A DNA stretch of 64,000 nucleotides from Candidatus Thorarchaeota archaeon (GTDB lineage Archaea; Asgardarchaeota; Thorarchaeia; Thorarchaeales; Thorarchaeaceae). Under the pieces are notes generated by a model. It was given only the letters and a program-made list of their open reading frames with translations, searched no databases and was not told the DNA's origin. Below are positions 17,919 to 26,264 of this stretch, piece after piece; the stretch's first letter is position 1, and the number at the start of each line of letters is the position of its first letter. Location of the stretch: assembly GCA_018335335.1 (NCBI GenBank), contig JAGXKG010000003.1:1-64000 (forward strand), read 5' to 3'. Position numbers and translations under genes: made by a program.

Positions 17919-19238
17919 GTGAAGCCGCTGCAGATAGATATCCAACCGATTGGAGTACTGGTCATCATCATATTTGTTGTCACCTATGTTGCCATTTCCA
18001 GCGAGAAAGTCAATCGGACAGCAATGTCAATGACCGGGATGGCTTTCGCAGGATTCGCACTGTGGATTGCACACACCATCGATCCGTCTCAGGGAACTGA
18101 TTTCACGAATCTAGTTTCCCATATTGAGTGGCATACCATCCTATTTGTTATGGCCATGATGGTCATCGTTTCTGTTGCTGGGGCTTCGGGCATGTTTCAG
18201 TATCTTGCGTTGACTCTGGCAAAACCCTCGGGAGGCGATACAAAGCACCTTTTCATCGTGCTCTTGACTTTCGTGTGGGCGGTTTCACTATTCTTTGATA
18301 CTACTTCAACCATTCTTATCATGGCCCCCTTAACCATCGAAATCTGCAGGGCGCTGGAAATCGATTTCAAACCGTTTCTAATATCGGAGGCAATAGTGGC
18401 CAATTTCGGCTCAATTCCTTCTGTTGTGGGCGCAGTTCCCAACTTGGTAATCGCATCCAAAACAGGAGTAGATGCTGGACTGATGTTCCTTGTACTGATG
18501 CCCCTTTCCGCCATTCTCTTCATCATTACACTTGTATACCTCTTGGCTCTTTTCGAACCAAAATTTGTACGTTGTCCACAAGATTTGGTCGACGATATTT
18601 TTGACATCAATCCACAGAATATGATCAAGTCAAGACGTGACTTCTATGCTTCAATTATCGCGATTATCGTTCTCATTCTTGGTTTCACGGCAGGTTCGAG
18701 TGTGGGCATTGAACCAGCTATGGTGGCAGTTACCGTTGCATTTGCCATGCTGTTGATGAACCATGAGCGAGTCAATGTCTTCCTTGCACGAATCGGATGG
18801 GGCACCATCTTCTTTCTGATAGGAATCTTCGGCCTTGTCACGGCGCTGGAGATTACCGGCGTTATAGATGCATTTGGAGACGGTGTAAGTGCACTGGTTG
18901 GAGACAGCATGGAAGGAGCAGCTGTTCTCCTGACCTGGCTCCCGGCCGGCCTTTCTGCTATCGTAGACAATATTCCTGTATCTGTTGTTCTTGCTCCAGT
19001 TGCTTTAGAATTCGCTTCAATCTCACCGGTGTTTACGTTTGCTCTGATTACAGCTGTTAATATTGGTGGCTATTTGCTTCCCATGGGTGCGCCGGCTAAC
19101 CTTATGGCGATTGGACTTGCAGAAGAGGCACGAAATCCCATAAGCTTCGTTGAATTTGCGAAAGTTGCCAGTCTATTGGCAATACTCCATCTGCTAGTAG
19201 CTAGTGGTTGGTTCCTGTTGGTTTTGGCTTTCTTGTAG
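17919..19238 (+). CDS. ArsB/NhaD-type ion transporter
   Basis: A 439-residue integral membrane protein of the ion-transporter superfamily that includes ArsB, NhaD and CitM permeases. About 11-12 hydrophobic helices are seen. The paired motifs typical of this group are VSLFFDTTSTILIMAPLT in the first half and LSAIVDNIPVSVVLAPVA in the second, each with an acidic residue in a helix hairpin. It may exchange Na+ and H+, or export an anion. The start is GTG at 17919, preceded by GACCGAG. It follows the PEP carboxykinase by 74 bases and may share its transcript. Confidence 0.85.
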   Translation: MKPLQIDIQPIGVLVIIIFVVTYVAISSEKVNRTAMSMTGMAFAGFALWIAHTIDPSQGTDFTNLVSHIEWHTILFVMAMMVIVSVAGASGMFQYLALTLAKPSGGDTKHLFIVLLTFVWAVSLFFDTTSTILIMAPLTIEICRALEIDFKPFLISEAIVANFGSIPSVVGAVPNLVIASKTGVDAGLMFLVLMPLSAILFIITLVYLLALFEPKFVRCPQDLVDDIFDINPQNMIKSRRDFYASIIAIIVLILGFTAGSSVGIEPAMVAVTVAFAMLLMNHERVNVFLARIGWGTIFFLIGIFGLVTALEITGVIDAFGDGVSALVGDSMEGAAVLLTWLPAGLSAIVDNIPVSVVLAPVALEFASISPVFTFALITAVNIGGYLLPMGAPANLMAIGLAEEARNPISFVEFAKVASLLAILHLLVASGWFLLVLAFL

Positions 19239-19318
19239 CTGCTGTTGGGCTTGGATTTGGTATTTTTTCACTTGGATGCTACTTAGGAAAGGTGGTATCA
19301 TTCACAAAGTTTATCTAT

Positions 19319-19334
19319 ATATCGTTAACGATAT
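19319..19334. promoter_or_regulatory. Perfect 16-bp palindrome, predicted PadR operator
   Basis: ATATCGTTAACGATAT reads the same on both strands. It overlaps the likely TATA element (TTATCTATATA, from about 19311) of the PadR gene that starts at 19384. Position and symmetry fit an autoregulatory operator. A related site with the same ACGATAT core follows 5 bases later. Confidence 0.6.
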
Positions 19335-19339
19335 CACTT

Positions 19340-19361
19340 ACGATATCAATAACAATATCGT
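19340..19361. promoter_or_regulatory. Second operator-like inverted repeat before PadR gene
   Basis: Arms ACGATAT (19340-19346) and ATATCGT (19355-19361) are perfect inverted repeats separated by 8 bases. The half-sites equal those in the palindrome at 19319-19334. This element covers the predicted transcription start, so a bound repressor would block initiation. Confidence 0.55.
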
Positions 19362-19383
19362 TAAAGACAAAAGGCGGAATAGC

Positions 19384-20139
19384 ATGCATCACGATATGCG
19401 GGAACGGCTCAGGCAAACCATAGATCTCTTCAAGCAGAAGGGAGCAACAAGCAGAGAAAATGCCTTGTCTCTGGATGAGCTGGGATTACCAAGCGTCTTT
19501 GAGTATTTCATAGATTCTCCGATGGGGGAACGCCTTCCATTTCAAGAGGTTGATGGAAAATACTATCTCGATGAAGAGGGTGTGGATGAGTACAAGGAGG
19601 CTCCATTTCCGATTCCTCCAATGACCCGTTGGGCAAAGCAAACTGCGCGAGTCCCTAAAGGCTACTTGAGATATCGGGTTCTCTTACTATTGAAAGAAAA
19701 ACCAATGGCTGGCTCTGAGATTATGTCCCGCATCGAGGAAGAGACAGGCGGCAGATACAGTCCCAGTCCAGGCTCGATATATCCTCTCTTGAAGAAACTG
19801 AAAGAGAGTGGGCTTGCTGAAGAACTACCAACTATTGATGGTATGAAGCGATACGAGCTAACAGATATGGGACACGCTTTTCTAGAGGAGCAAAGCGGCC
19901 AGTTTGAAAAGATGAAACAGCGGCTCAGTTCGGGCCCGATGTCAGTCCCACCATTTCTAGATCTTCCTGATGAGATTGACTATCTCAGGGATTCAGCTCG
20001 AAGGCTGCTCCATGCTTTGCTGGCAGTCACGATGGAACTGACTGATCATCCTGAATCCGAGGTTGCCGAGAAGCTAGAGTCTCTCATGACTGAAGCCGCA
20101 GAAGAAGCTGAACGACTTCTTGCCGAACTCAAATCGTGA
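19384..20139 (+). CDS. PadR-family transcriptional regulator with N-terminal extension
   Basis: A 251-residue regulator. Residues ~92-150 form the PadR winged helix: YLRYRVLLLLKEKPMAGSEIM, then SPSPGSIYPLLKKLKESGL and YELTDMGHAFL. A helical region (~195-250) ends the protein and probably dimerises. About 90 residues precede the PadR domain, which is unusual; PadR proteins normally begin close to the winged helix. The frame is open to 19204, inside the upstream gene, but the ATG at 19384 follows the operator and AAGGCGG. It lies directly before a MacB-type ABC exporter, 3 bases apart, so it most likely represses that exporter and itself. Confidence 0.85.
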   Translation: MHHDMRERLRQTIDLFKQKGATSRENALSLDELGLPSVFEYFIDSPMGERLPFQEVDGKYYLDEEGVDEYKEAPFPIPPMTRWAKQTARVPKGYLRYRVLLLLKEKPMAGSEIMSRIEEETGGRYSPSPGSIYPLLKKLKESGLAEELPTIDGMKRYELTDMGHAFLEEQSGQFEKMKQRLSSGPMSVPPFLDLPDEIDYLRDSARRLLHALLAVTMELTDHPESEVAEKLESLMTEAAEEAERLLAELKS

Positions 20140-20142
20140 AGT

Positions 20143-20859
20143 ATGTTGTTCCGCCCCACACAGGGGTCGATACAACTGAACACAGTACTACAAATAGAGG
20201 ATGCAACGAAACACTATAGAATGGGTGAAGTGACAGTCAAAGCCTTACGTGGAGTCAGTTTTGATGTCCACCAGGGCGAACTGATTTCAATTCTGGGACC
20301 AAGTGGAAGCGGCAAATCCACCTTGCTTAACTTAGCGGGTGCCTTGGACCGACCAACTAGCGGGAAAGTGGTCTTGAGTGGTGTGAATTTGAACGAGCTG
20401 GATGATAACGAGCTTGCTGGCATGAGGAAATCGGTTGGTTTTGTTTTTCAGTTCTATAATCTCATACCCCGGCTAAATGCCAAGGGGAATGTCGAGCTTC
20501 CGCTTACCATTGCAGGAATGTCAAAGGAGGAGCGAAAAGCCCGAGTAACTGATGCCTTGACCAAGGTTGGTCTTGGAAAGCGAATGGATCACAAACCTGC
20601 TGAGCTTAGCGGCGGTGAACGTCAGCGTGTTGCTATTGCACGGGCACTTGTGAATAATCCAACATTCTTGCTCATGGACGAGCCAACTGGCAATCTTGAT
20701 TCAGAGACGGCTCAAGACATCATGGAGCTTGTTATAGGGCTGAATGAAGAGCAGCACATTACTTGTATCATCGTCACTCATGATCCAGAAGTTTCCAAGG
20801 AAACGCCACGGATTCTCAGAATGCGTGACGGGCATATCGTGTCTGACGGGGGGAACTAG
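20143..20859 (+). CDS. ABC transporter ATP-binding protein, MacB/LolD type
   Basis: A 238-residue ATPase subunit. Walker A is GPSGSGKST, the Q-loop is VFQFYNLIP, the signature is LSGGERQRVAIARAL, Walker B is FLLMDEPTGNLDS and the switch His is in VTHD. These sequences match the LolD/MacB group, which powers FtsX-like permeases that export peptides, antibiotics or lipoproteins. It begins 3 bases after the PadR stop and ends 1 base before the permease start, so the three genes form one operon. Confidence 0.93.
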   Translation: MLFRPTQGSIQLNTVLQIEDATKHYRMGEVTVKALRGVSFDVHQGELISILGPSGSGKSTLLNLAGALDRPTSGKVVLSGVNLNELDDNELAGMRKSVGFVFQFYNLIPRLNAKGNVELPLTIAGMSKEERKARVTDALTKVGLGKRMDHKPAELSGGERQRVAIARALVNNPTFLLMDEPTGNLDSETAQDIMELVIGLNEEQHITCIIVTHDPEVSKETPRILRMRDGHIVSDGGN

Positions 20860-20860
20860 A

Positions 20861-22120
20861 GTGAAAGCACGTGATACACTATCATACTCATTTGGTGCCA
20901 TTCGTCTACGAAAGGTTCGGTCTGGCCTGACCACTTTGGGAATCGTTATTGGCGTTGGGGCGATAGTTGCACTCCTATCCTTCACTCAGGGTTTCCAGGT
21001 GGCAATAACTGGCCAGTTCCAAGAAGGTCTTTCTACTGATGTTGTGACTGTACAGACAGGCTCAACTGGTTTTGGTTTCAACAGTAACGGAGATAGTGAC
21101 TTCACACTGTACGCGAACGATACTGAGCTTGTTAACGAGATAGATGGAGTTGTTACTTCTAGCGCCACGATTTCTAAGACCGTTACTGCTGAATTAGACG
21201 ATTCGGATAGAACACTCAGCCTAACCGGGGCAGACTTTGATACATACCGCGAATTGTATTCAACATTTGTCGCCGAACATGGGATTATACCTGACAATCC
21301 TGATGATGATGAGATGGTTATTGGACACAGTCTTTATGATCCGTGGAATAACGGAACACACCTAGTAGAACCTGGCGATACCGTGAATGTATACTACACG
21401 GTGAGAAACGGAACCAAGCTGGTACCTGTCAACAAGTCAGTGACAATCGTTGGGATTCTGGAGGAAATCGGTGCCTTTGGATTCGGCCCCTCTGACACGG
21501 GGGCGTACATATCCCTAGAATCAGCAATGGAGTACTTCGATTCAGAAGAGATTTCTCAAATCTCAGTCAAGCTTGAGAGTGATGATAGTGACTTTATCGA
21601 CTCAGTTTCGGAAGACATTGAGGAGCTATTCCTCAACGAGGTGTCAGTTGTTTCTGCCACAGCAATGCTGAATACCATTTCTAATGCTCTTGACACTGTC
21701 GAGCTTCTCCTTGGGGGAATTGCTGGGATATCGCTTCTTGTTGCAGGGATTGGAATCATGAATATCATGATTGTCTCCCTCATGGAGCGCACTCGAGAAA
21801 TTGGAATTCTGAAGGCATTAGGCTCAACCGGCAGGAATGTGCTGCTCATCTTTCTTGGAGAAGCACTTCTTATTGGTTTGATTGGTGGTGCCCTCGGGAT
21901 TGGGGTTGGGGCACTCCTAGCCAATTTCTTTGGTCGATTCATGAGTGGTTTAGGAGGTCCTGGAGCTCAACGTGCCCCAATGGCCATCACACCCGTCCTA
22001 ACACCCACATTGGCCCTTGAGGCCTTGCTCTTCGGAGTACTTGTGAGTGTCGTGTTTGCACTCTACCCGGCATGGCGAGCCTCCAAGCTGGAACCAGTAG
22101 AAGCGCTTAGAAGTGAGTAG
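20861..22120 (+). CDS. MacB/FtsX-type ABC transporter permease
   Basis: A 419-residue permease. One N-terminal helix (~25-50) follows the usual LRKVRSGLTTLGIVIGVGAIVALLS start. A large extracytoplasmic domain (~55-270) follows, and then three C-terminal helices including the FtsX motif GIMNIMIVSLMERTREIGILKALG. It partners with the preceding ATPase. The frame remains open into the ATPase gene, but the GTG at 20861, just after its stop, gives the standard N-terminus. Export of a peptide or toxic compound is likely but the substrate is unknown. A hairpin terminator follows. Confidence 0.92.
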   Translation: MKARDTLSYSFGAIRLRKVRSGLTTLGIVIGVGAIVALLSFTQGFQVAITGQFQEGLSTDVVTVQTGSTGFGFNSNGDSDFTLYANDTELVNEIDGVVTSSATISKTVTAELDDSDRTLSLTGADFDTYRELYSTFVAEHGIIPDNPDDDEMVIGHSLYDPWNNGTHLVEPGDTVNVYYTVRNGTKLVPVNKSVTIVGILEEIGAFGFGPSDTGAYISLESAMEYFDSEEISQISVKLESDDSDFIDSVSEDIEELFLNEVSVVSATAMLNTISNALDTVELLLGGIAGISLLVAGIGIMNIMIVSLMERTREIGILKALGSTGRNVLLIFLGEALLIGLIGGALGIGVGALLANFFGRFMSGLGGPGAQRAPMAITPVLTPTLALEALLFGVLVSVVFALYPAWRASKLEPVEALRSE

Positions 22121-22146
22121 TATAATCCCTGCTGGATCGGGGATTG

Positions 22147-22190
22147 GGGGAGGAACTGAAGATCACCTCCCTCAATGATTTTTTTGCTTT
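22147..22190 (+). terminator. Hairpin terminator after the ABC operon
   Basis: GGGAGG and CCTCCC arms pair around a 12-base loop (22147-22172) and are followed by AATGATTTTTTTGC. The structure lies 27-50 bases after the permease stop. Confidence 0.6.
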
Positions 22191-22204
22191 CGTATTGCTA
22201 GGAC

Positions 22205-22319
22205 CCATGAGAGCAGCTCTTCTCAAACCTCCTGATGACATGAAGAAGCTGTCTGATGTGGTTTTTTTTGAGTTCGTCAACAAAAGAAGATGAAGCGTGA
22301 AGTTGAGGGATTTTCCTGA
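22205..22319 (+). pseudogene. Remnant of the 3' end of an HTH-LAGLIDADG gene
   Basis: Bases 22205-22260 match 25648-25703, inside the intact LAGLIDADG gene, at 54 of 56 positions, in the same orientation. The similarity then continues at the protein level after a frame change in an 8-T run: QQKKMKREVEG (22278-22310) against QQEERKQDVEH in the intact gene, and stops at TGA 22317-22319. No other part of that gene was found here. It is therefore a frameshifted leftover of a second copy, about 1.5 kb on the 5' side of the intact gene's start. Confidence 0.75.
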
Positions 22320-22502
22320 CAAAGAAATCGTATGGATTTGCATATTCTTCACTCTTGGTTCAGAGTTCCTGGTAGAATAAGGACACAGACGAATCAGCTT
22401 GCACGACCAGTTGGGATTACTGTAGAATCGATTCCAGATGTTGTTCTAACACAGGGCGCGGTCTGATGGGGCTTTCTTCGGGCTCACACAAACTAGTTAT
22501 GC
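22320..22502. other. Short gap without recognised features
   Basis: Nothing supportable was found between the pseudogene remnant and the stop of the BMP lipoprotein gene. It could hold further decayed pieces of the remnant copy, but I see no alignment by eye. Confidence 0.3.
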
Positions 22503-23660
22503 CTACCAGTACTTGCTACTTGGAACCGTAAGCTCGCCATCTATTATTTTCTGTTTTAGGTTCTCAACAGCAGTTATGATGTCGGCAGGCAGAGATAGCA
22601 AATCTTGATTCGTCTCATAACCTAGACCACCATTAGCTAAATCGAAGACCTGAACGCCTCCTTGAAACTGGTTATTGTACACGTTCTTGATGTTTTCATA
22701 CACCGCCACATCAATCTTCTTCAACATGGAAGTAACACAGACAGTTGGCGGCTCAGGGTTCTCCGGATTTTCAGTGCCAAGATACATCTGAGGACTATCG
22801 GAACCAATAACCCACACATTATGATCAGTATTGTTGTTTTTGGCAGCCGTAAATGCTCCTAGGCCGGCACGACCAGCGGCAGTGTAAATAGTATCGACAC
22901 CATTTGCGTACATTCCGTCAGCTAGATTCTGACCTGCTGTTGTGTCTGTCCATGACCCTGTATAGCTGACCGTGAAATCGATTCCGGGGTTAGAATAATT
23001 GGCTCCCCAGACATAACCTGCAGCGTATCTGTTAACTAATGGTATATCCATGCCGCCAATAAATCCAATCTGCTCTCTTTCTGTCCACATCCCCGCAATT
23101 GCACCAACAAGAGCTGAACCTTCATGCTCATCAAATACAGCACTGGAGACGTTGGGTTGATCCACCACCGTGTCAATTATGCAGAATTTCTGATTGGGAT
23201 AGTCCTCCGCAGTTTCGTTAAGCGATTCTGCTTGGTCAAATCCTATTGATATAATCAGTTCATACGGTTCACGCCCTTCAGGATCCGCATAGTCTCTTAG
23301 ATGGGTCTCATATTCCGAAATTGATTCAGGCTCAACATAGTCAAAGTCCCAACCAAAATCGTTTTCGAATTGTTGCGCACCTCTGAAGGCAGCGTCATTG
23401 AATGATTTGTCGCCTAGTCCACTTGTTGTGAACACAATTGCAATTTCGCCATCTTGCATTGGTTCTGTGGGAGTAGTCGTAGTCGGACTGGTCATTGTAG
23501 TGGTTGTTGTAGGAGTGGTTGTAGTGGTATTCCCATTTCCGTTAGTTGACCCCGAAAATAAGAAGAATCCCAAGGTCACTCCCATCAACAAAACAATAAT
23601 AACAGCCGCAGCGATAGTTCTGATGCTTGTCGATTCCTTTTGTGCTAGAGGCACTTCCAA
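22503..23660 (-). CDS. BMP/PnrA-like surface substrate-binding protein
   Basis: A 385-residue secreted or membrane-anchored binding protein. Residues ~12-35 form a hydrophobic anchor. Residues ~40-70 are a Thr/Pro-rich linker, probably glycosylated. The rest is a BMP-family (PnrA/TmpC, nucleoside-binding) fold: IAIVFTTSGLGDKSFNDAAFRGAQQ, then ISIGFDQAESL, FCIIDTVVD, HEGSALVGAIAG, IGFIGGMDIPL, and VIGSDSPQ. It probably captures nucleosides or a related ligand. The frame is open to 23870, but a TTG at 23658-23660 with GGAGGGT upstream gives a natural N-terminus; the longer start would overlap the divergent gene. No ABC permease is next to it. Confidence 0.85.
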   Translation of the reverse strand: MEVPLAQKESTSIRTIAAAVIIVLLMGVTLGFFLFSGSTNGNGNTTTTTPTTTTTMTSPTTTTPTEPMQDGEIAIVFTTSGLGDKSFNDAAFRGAQQFENDFGWDFDYVEPESISEYETHLRDYADPEGREPYELIISIGFDQAESLNETAEDYPNQKFCIIDTVVDQPNVSSAVFDEHEGSALVGAIAGMWTEREQIGFIGGMDIPLVNRYAAGYVWGANYSNPGIDFTVSYTGSWTDTTAGQNLADGMYANGVDTIYTAAGRAGLGAFTAAKNNNTDHNVWVIGSDSPQMYLGTENPENPEPPTVCVTSMLKKIDVAVYENIKNVYNNQFQGGVQVFDLANGGLGYETNQDLLSLPADIITAVENLKQKIIDGELTVPSSKYW

Positions 23661-23816
23661 ACAATTTACCCTCCATTTCCATACGCTGAAGACAATACAA
23701 AAGAATTTCTCTTGTTTACCTTTCTTTGGATATCTGGAGGTTTGGCTGGAGGTGCCTGTATATGCTTTAGTATCTTCATGAGATACTATTGAGGAGAATT
23801 CATAGATACATTGAGG

Positions 23817-25802
23817 ATGCGCGACTTGGAATTCAATGGAGAAGGCACTCGGAAAAGCTACACATTTCATGAATCTGCTTATCCAACCGAGGTTTTCCTA
23901 GATAGTTTTCCCCAGTCAGTAGAAGAATTGAATTGGATGCTCAAAAGACACCCTCATTTGCGTGAATACAATCATTTCTCCGAATATTATCGCAGATGCG
24001 TATCGTATATTCGTCTCAAGAAGAGACAAAAGAAAGGCAATCTCGATGATGTGACATATACCGAATTAGCAAGGCAGTATCATGTATCGAGGGGTGTAAT
24101 TGGTTCATGGCTACGAGGCGAAAAGTCACCTGAACTCGCTAACATGCTGGTAAGGAGCGAAATCAGACGTAGAGAATACGAAGCCAGATTCAGCCATATG
24201 GCGTTCAGACATCGAATTGACCCCAGTACTGTTTATACTGTCCTAGAGCCTTTGCGGAAAAATGACATATTCACGATTTCAACTCTACAGGATGCTATCG
24301 AATCTCTATATGATTTTGTAGAGAACAAACCCGGCGTGACATTTGCGGAGCTTCGGCCATGCCACAGAATCAAAGGAAAATGGCTTGGAGGAATAGCAGA
24401 ATCGATAGAGGATGCCTTACAAGAGATACAGGAGCAAATCAATCGCGGTCTTGGTTTAGACGAAATCCTTACACGAGAGCTTCGCCTTGGTGTCGTTCAG
24501 GACAGATTATATTTCAGAATCCACGACCGTGACCCTCTGAACTGGTTCAACCTCTACAAGAACGAATTGTTCTATTTCACTTCCATTAATGAAAAAATAG
24601 AGCTTATGGCTGATGCGAGAAAACGATTGGGCATTCACGGTGATACGGTGCTCAGCTACCTAATAGATCAAATCACTGACTACCGGCGGACAGTTGAGAC
24701 TTTCAATCAGAATTCAGACCTGAAACGGAACCATGCATACCTGCGCGGGGAGACACTACATTTCCTACTTGATGTCGTTGAAATGACAATCCAGGACATA
24801 CAAGAGAAAATCGATTGCGTTGGACGAAGCTATGGGAACCAAGCTGGCTCGATTCGGAATCCGCGCTTTCCTGACGACCAACACGAAATTAGCATGATAC
24901 TTGTGAGGCTGCTCGGAGCGGGGATGTCCGATGGTCATATTGAGAGTAGAAACAAAGGTTTCGTCTATACAGAATCGAATGAAGATCGTGCCGAAATTTT
25001 CAAAGCGCACATGAATGAGCTTGGAGAGGTCGACTATGATGAGAAGCAGTTGACTAATGGAATGATACGGATACGCTTCCCAACTATTGTTGGTCGCATG
25101 CTTGCTAGGCTAGGGATGCCATTGGGAGACAAGGCTCTTTCCTGTACCGGTTTGCCTCGGTTCATCAAGGAAGCATCATTCCCCGTGATTTGCGAGTATT
25201 TCCAGCAAATGTGGGTCGAGGATGGCAACTTTAGCGTGGTTAGTGAGGGGTGCCGAGCAAGGTTTCAGTGGGACCGTGGTGTCACTTTTCGGGATCCATC
25301 CAAAGCGACCAAGTATGACTTTCAGTCATTGGCCTCGGATGATCATATTGCACTCGTTCGTCGGCATGGAGACAAACATCAGGATAAGACCTTTGGCGAG
25401 ACATCCACCTTAACACTTGGGAAATTGAATGAGCTATGCGGGACAAAAGAAACAAACGAAACAATGAACGCGAAGTCTTTGAAAGAATTAATTGAAAATA
25501 ACCCACCAAATCTCATGGAAGACGAAATTGAGCTATTAGCAAAACTTGGAGTCTCTGCAAAGAAGTATGTGGTTGAAGTGAATTTCTATGAAGGAACGGG
25601 TCGTCTTTCTGCTCTCTGGAGGGCTTTAACTTGCAGACAAGAGGATACCATGAGAGCAGCTCTTCTCACACCTCCTGATGACATGGAGAAGCTGTCTGAT
25701 GTGATGAGATGGGTCTTTCAGCAAGAGGAACGGAAACAAGATGTTGAACATGACCTTGCTGCAGAAGGAATCGACGACTGGCCTTTCCGCTCTCTGGAAT
25801 AA
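23817..25802 (+). CDS. Free-standing HTH-LAGLIDADG homing-endonuclease-like protein
   Basis: A ~660-residue cytosolic protein. Near residues 82-103 is a helix-turn-helix (TYTELARQYHVSRGVIGSWL). Two LAGLIDADG-type motifs follow: LLGAGMSDGHIES (~366-379) and FQQMWVEDGNFSV (~464-476), each ending in an acidic residue as needed for metal-dependent cleavage. No intein splicing blocks are seen at the ends, and it is not inside another gene. Function by homology would be site-specific DNA cleavage or a regulatory role derived from it. ATG at 23817; the TTG at 23811 is less likely. A decayed copy of its 3' end lies at 22205-22319. Confidence 0.75.
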   Translation: MRDLEFNGEGTRKSYTFHESAYPTEVFLDSFPQSVEELNWMLKRHPHLREYNHFSEYYRRCVSYIRLKKRQKKGNLDDVTYTELARQYHVSRGVIGSWLRGEKSPELANMLVRSEIRRREYEARFSHMAFRHRIDPSTVYTVLEPLRKNDIFTISTLQDAIESLYDFVENKPGVTFAELRPCHRIKGKWLGGIAESIEDALQEIQEQINRGLGLDEILTRELRLGVVQDRLYFRIHDRDPLNWFNLYKNELFYFTSINEKIELMADARKRLGIHGDTVLSYLIDQITDYRRTVETFNQNSDLKRNHAYLRGETLHFLLDVVEMTIQDIQEKIDCVGRSYGNQAGSIRNPRFPDDQHEISMILVRLLGAGMSDGHIESRNKGFVYTESNEDRAEIFKAHMNELGEVDYDEKQLTNGMIRIRFPTIVGRMLARLGMPLGDKALSCTGLPRFIKEASFPVICEYFQQMWVEDGNFSVVSEGCRARFQWDRGVTFRDPSKATKYDFQSLASDDHIALVRRHGDKHQDKTFGETSTLTLGKLNELCGTKETNETMNAKSLKELIENNPPNLMEDEIELLAKLGVSAKKYVVEVNFYEGTGRLSALWRALTCRQEDTMRAALLTPPDDMEKLSDVMRWVFQQEERKQDVEHDLAAEGIDDWPFRSLE

Positions 25803-25832
25803 AAATGAAAATGGCTGGCCATCTACCAGCCA
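25801..25832 (-). terminator. Hairpin terminator of the S19 gene (possibly bidirectional)
   Basis: Perfect 7-bp arms TGGCTGG/CCAGCCA (25812-25818 and 25826-25832) with a 7-base loop. On the minus strand the stem is followed by ATTTTCATTTTTATT, a T-rich tract 19-50 bases after the S19 stop. Confidence 0.6.
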
Positions 25833-25850
25833 AAAGTTTTGTCCTTCGCT

Positions 25851-26264
25851 CTACTTCAGTGGTACGTATGCAGAGCTCTTGGTAGCTCCGATACCGGGGC
25901 TGCCATGCTTAACCTTCTTGTTAGTGATAGCGAACTCTCCTAAACAATGTCCAATCATAAGCGGAGTGACTTTAACATCTTGGAAGCGATAACCGTCGTG
26001 AACTCCAAAGGTGAGGTCTACCATTTCGGGGAGAATGACCATGTCGCGGCAGTGAGTTCGGATGACTGGGGCCTTTCCTTTCTTGAGTTTCTTGCGAGCA
26101 TCCCTGACCTTCTTGAGGAGTTTCTTCTGGCGCGGAGGAAGGCCTCGTTTAAGAGATCGTCTGCGTCGAGCTGGGAGGAGTTCGATGAGATCGTCCATGC
26201 TCATTTCGACGAGCTCTTGGATTTTGTAGCCACGATATGTTGGTTCTCTGCCACGTTGGGACAT
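25851..26264 (-). CDS. rps19: 30S ribosomal protein S19 (uS19), archaeal type
   Basis: A 137-residue protein that binds the head of the small ribosomal subunit. Archaeal/eukaryotic features include YRGYKIQELVEMSMDDL (an N-terminal extension absent from bacterial S19), PVIRTHCRDMVILPEMV, IGHCLGEFA and KHGSPGIGATKSS near the end. The start follows GGGTGAT, a good ribosome binding site. In most archaea this gene sits in the S10/L2-L22-S3 cluster; here it is alone, beside a LAGLIDADG gene, with no other ribosomal gene in the window. Confidence 0.95.
   Translation of the reverse strand: MSQRGREPTYRGYKIQELVEMSMDDLIELLPARRRRSLKRGLPPRQKKLLKKVRDARKKLKKGKAPVIRTHCRDMVILPEMVDLTFGVHDGYRFQDVKVTPLMIGHCLGEFAITNKKVKHGSPGIGATKSSAYVPLK

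Noticed and set aside
23661-23870. 70 extra codons at the 5' side of the BMP gene
   Set aside because: They lack a hydrophobic signal, overlap the divergent gene start, and the GGAGGGT-TTG start gives the expected membrane anchor.
23817-25802. Intein in a host gene
   Set aside because: No splice-block motifs or flanking host extein were seen, so a free-standing gene is more likely; the same holds for 31476-33131.
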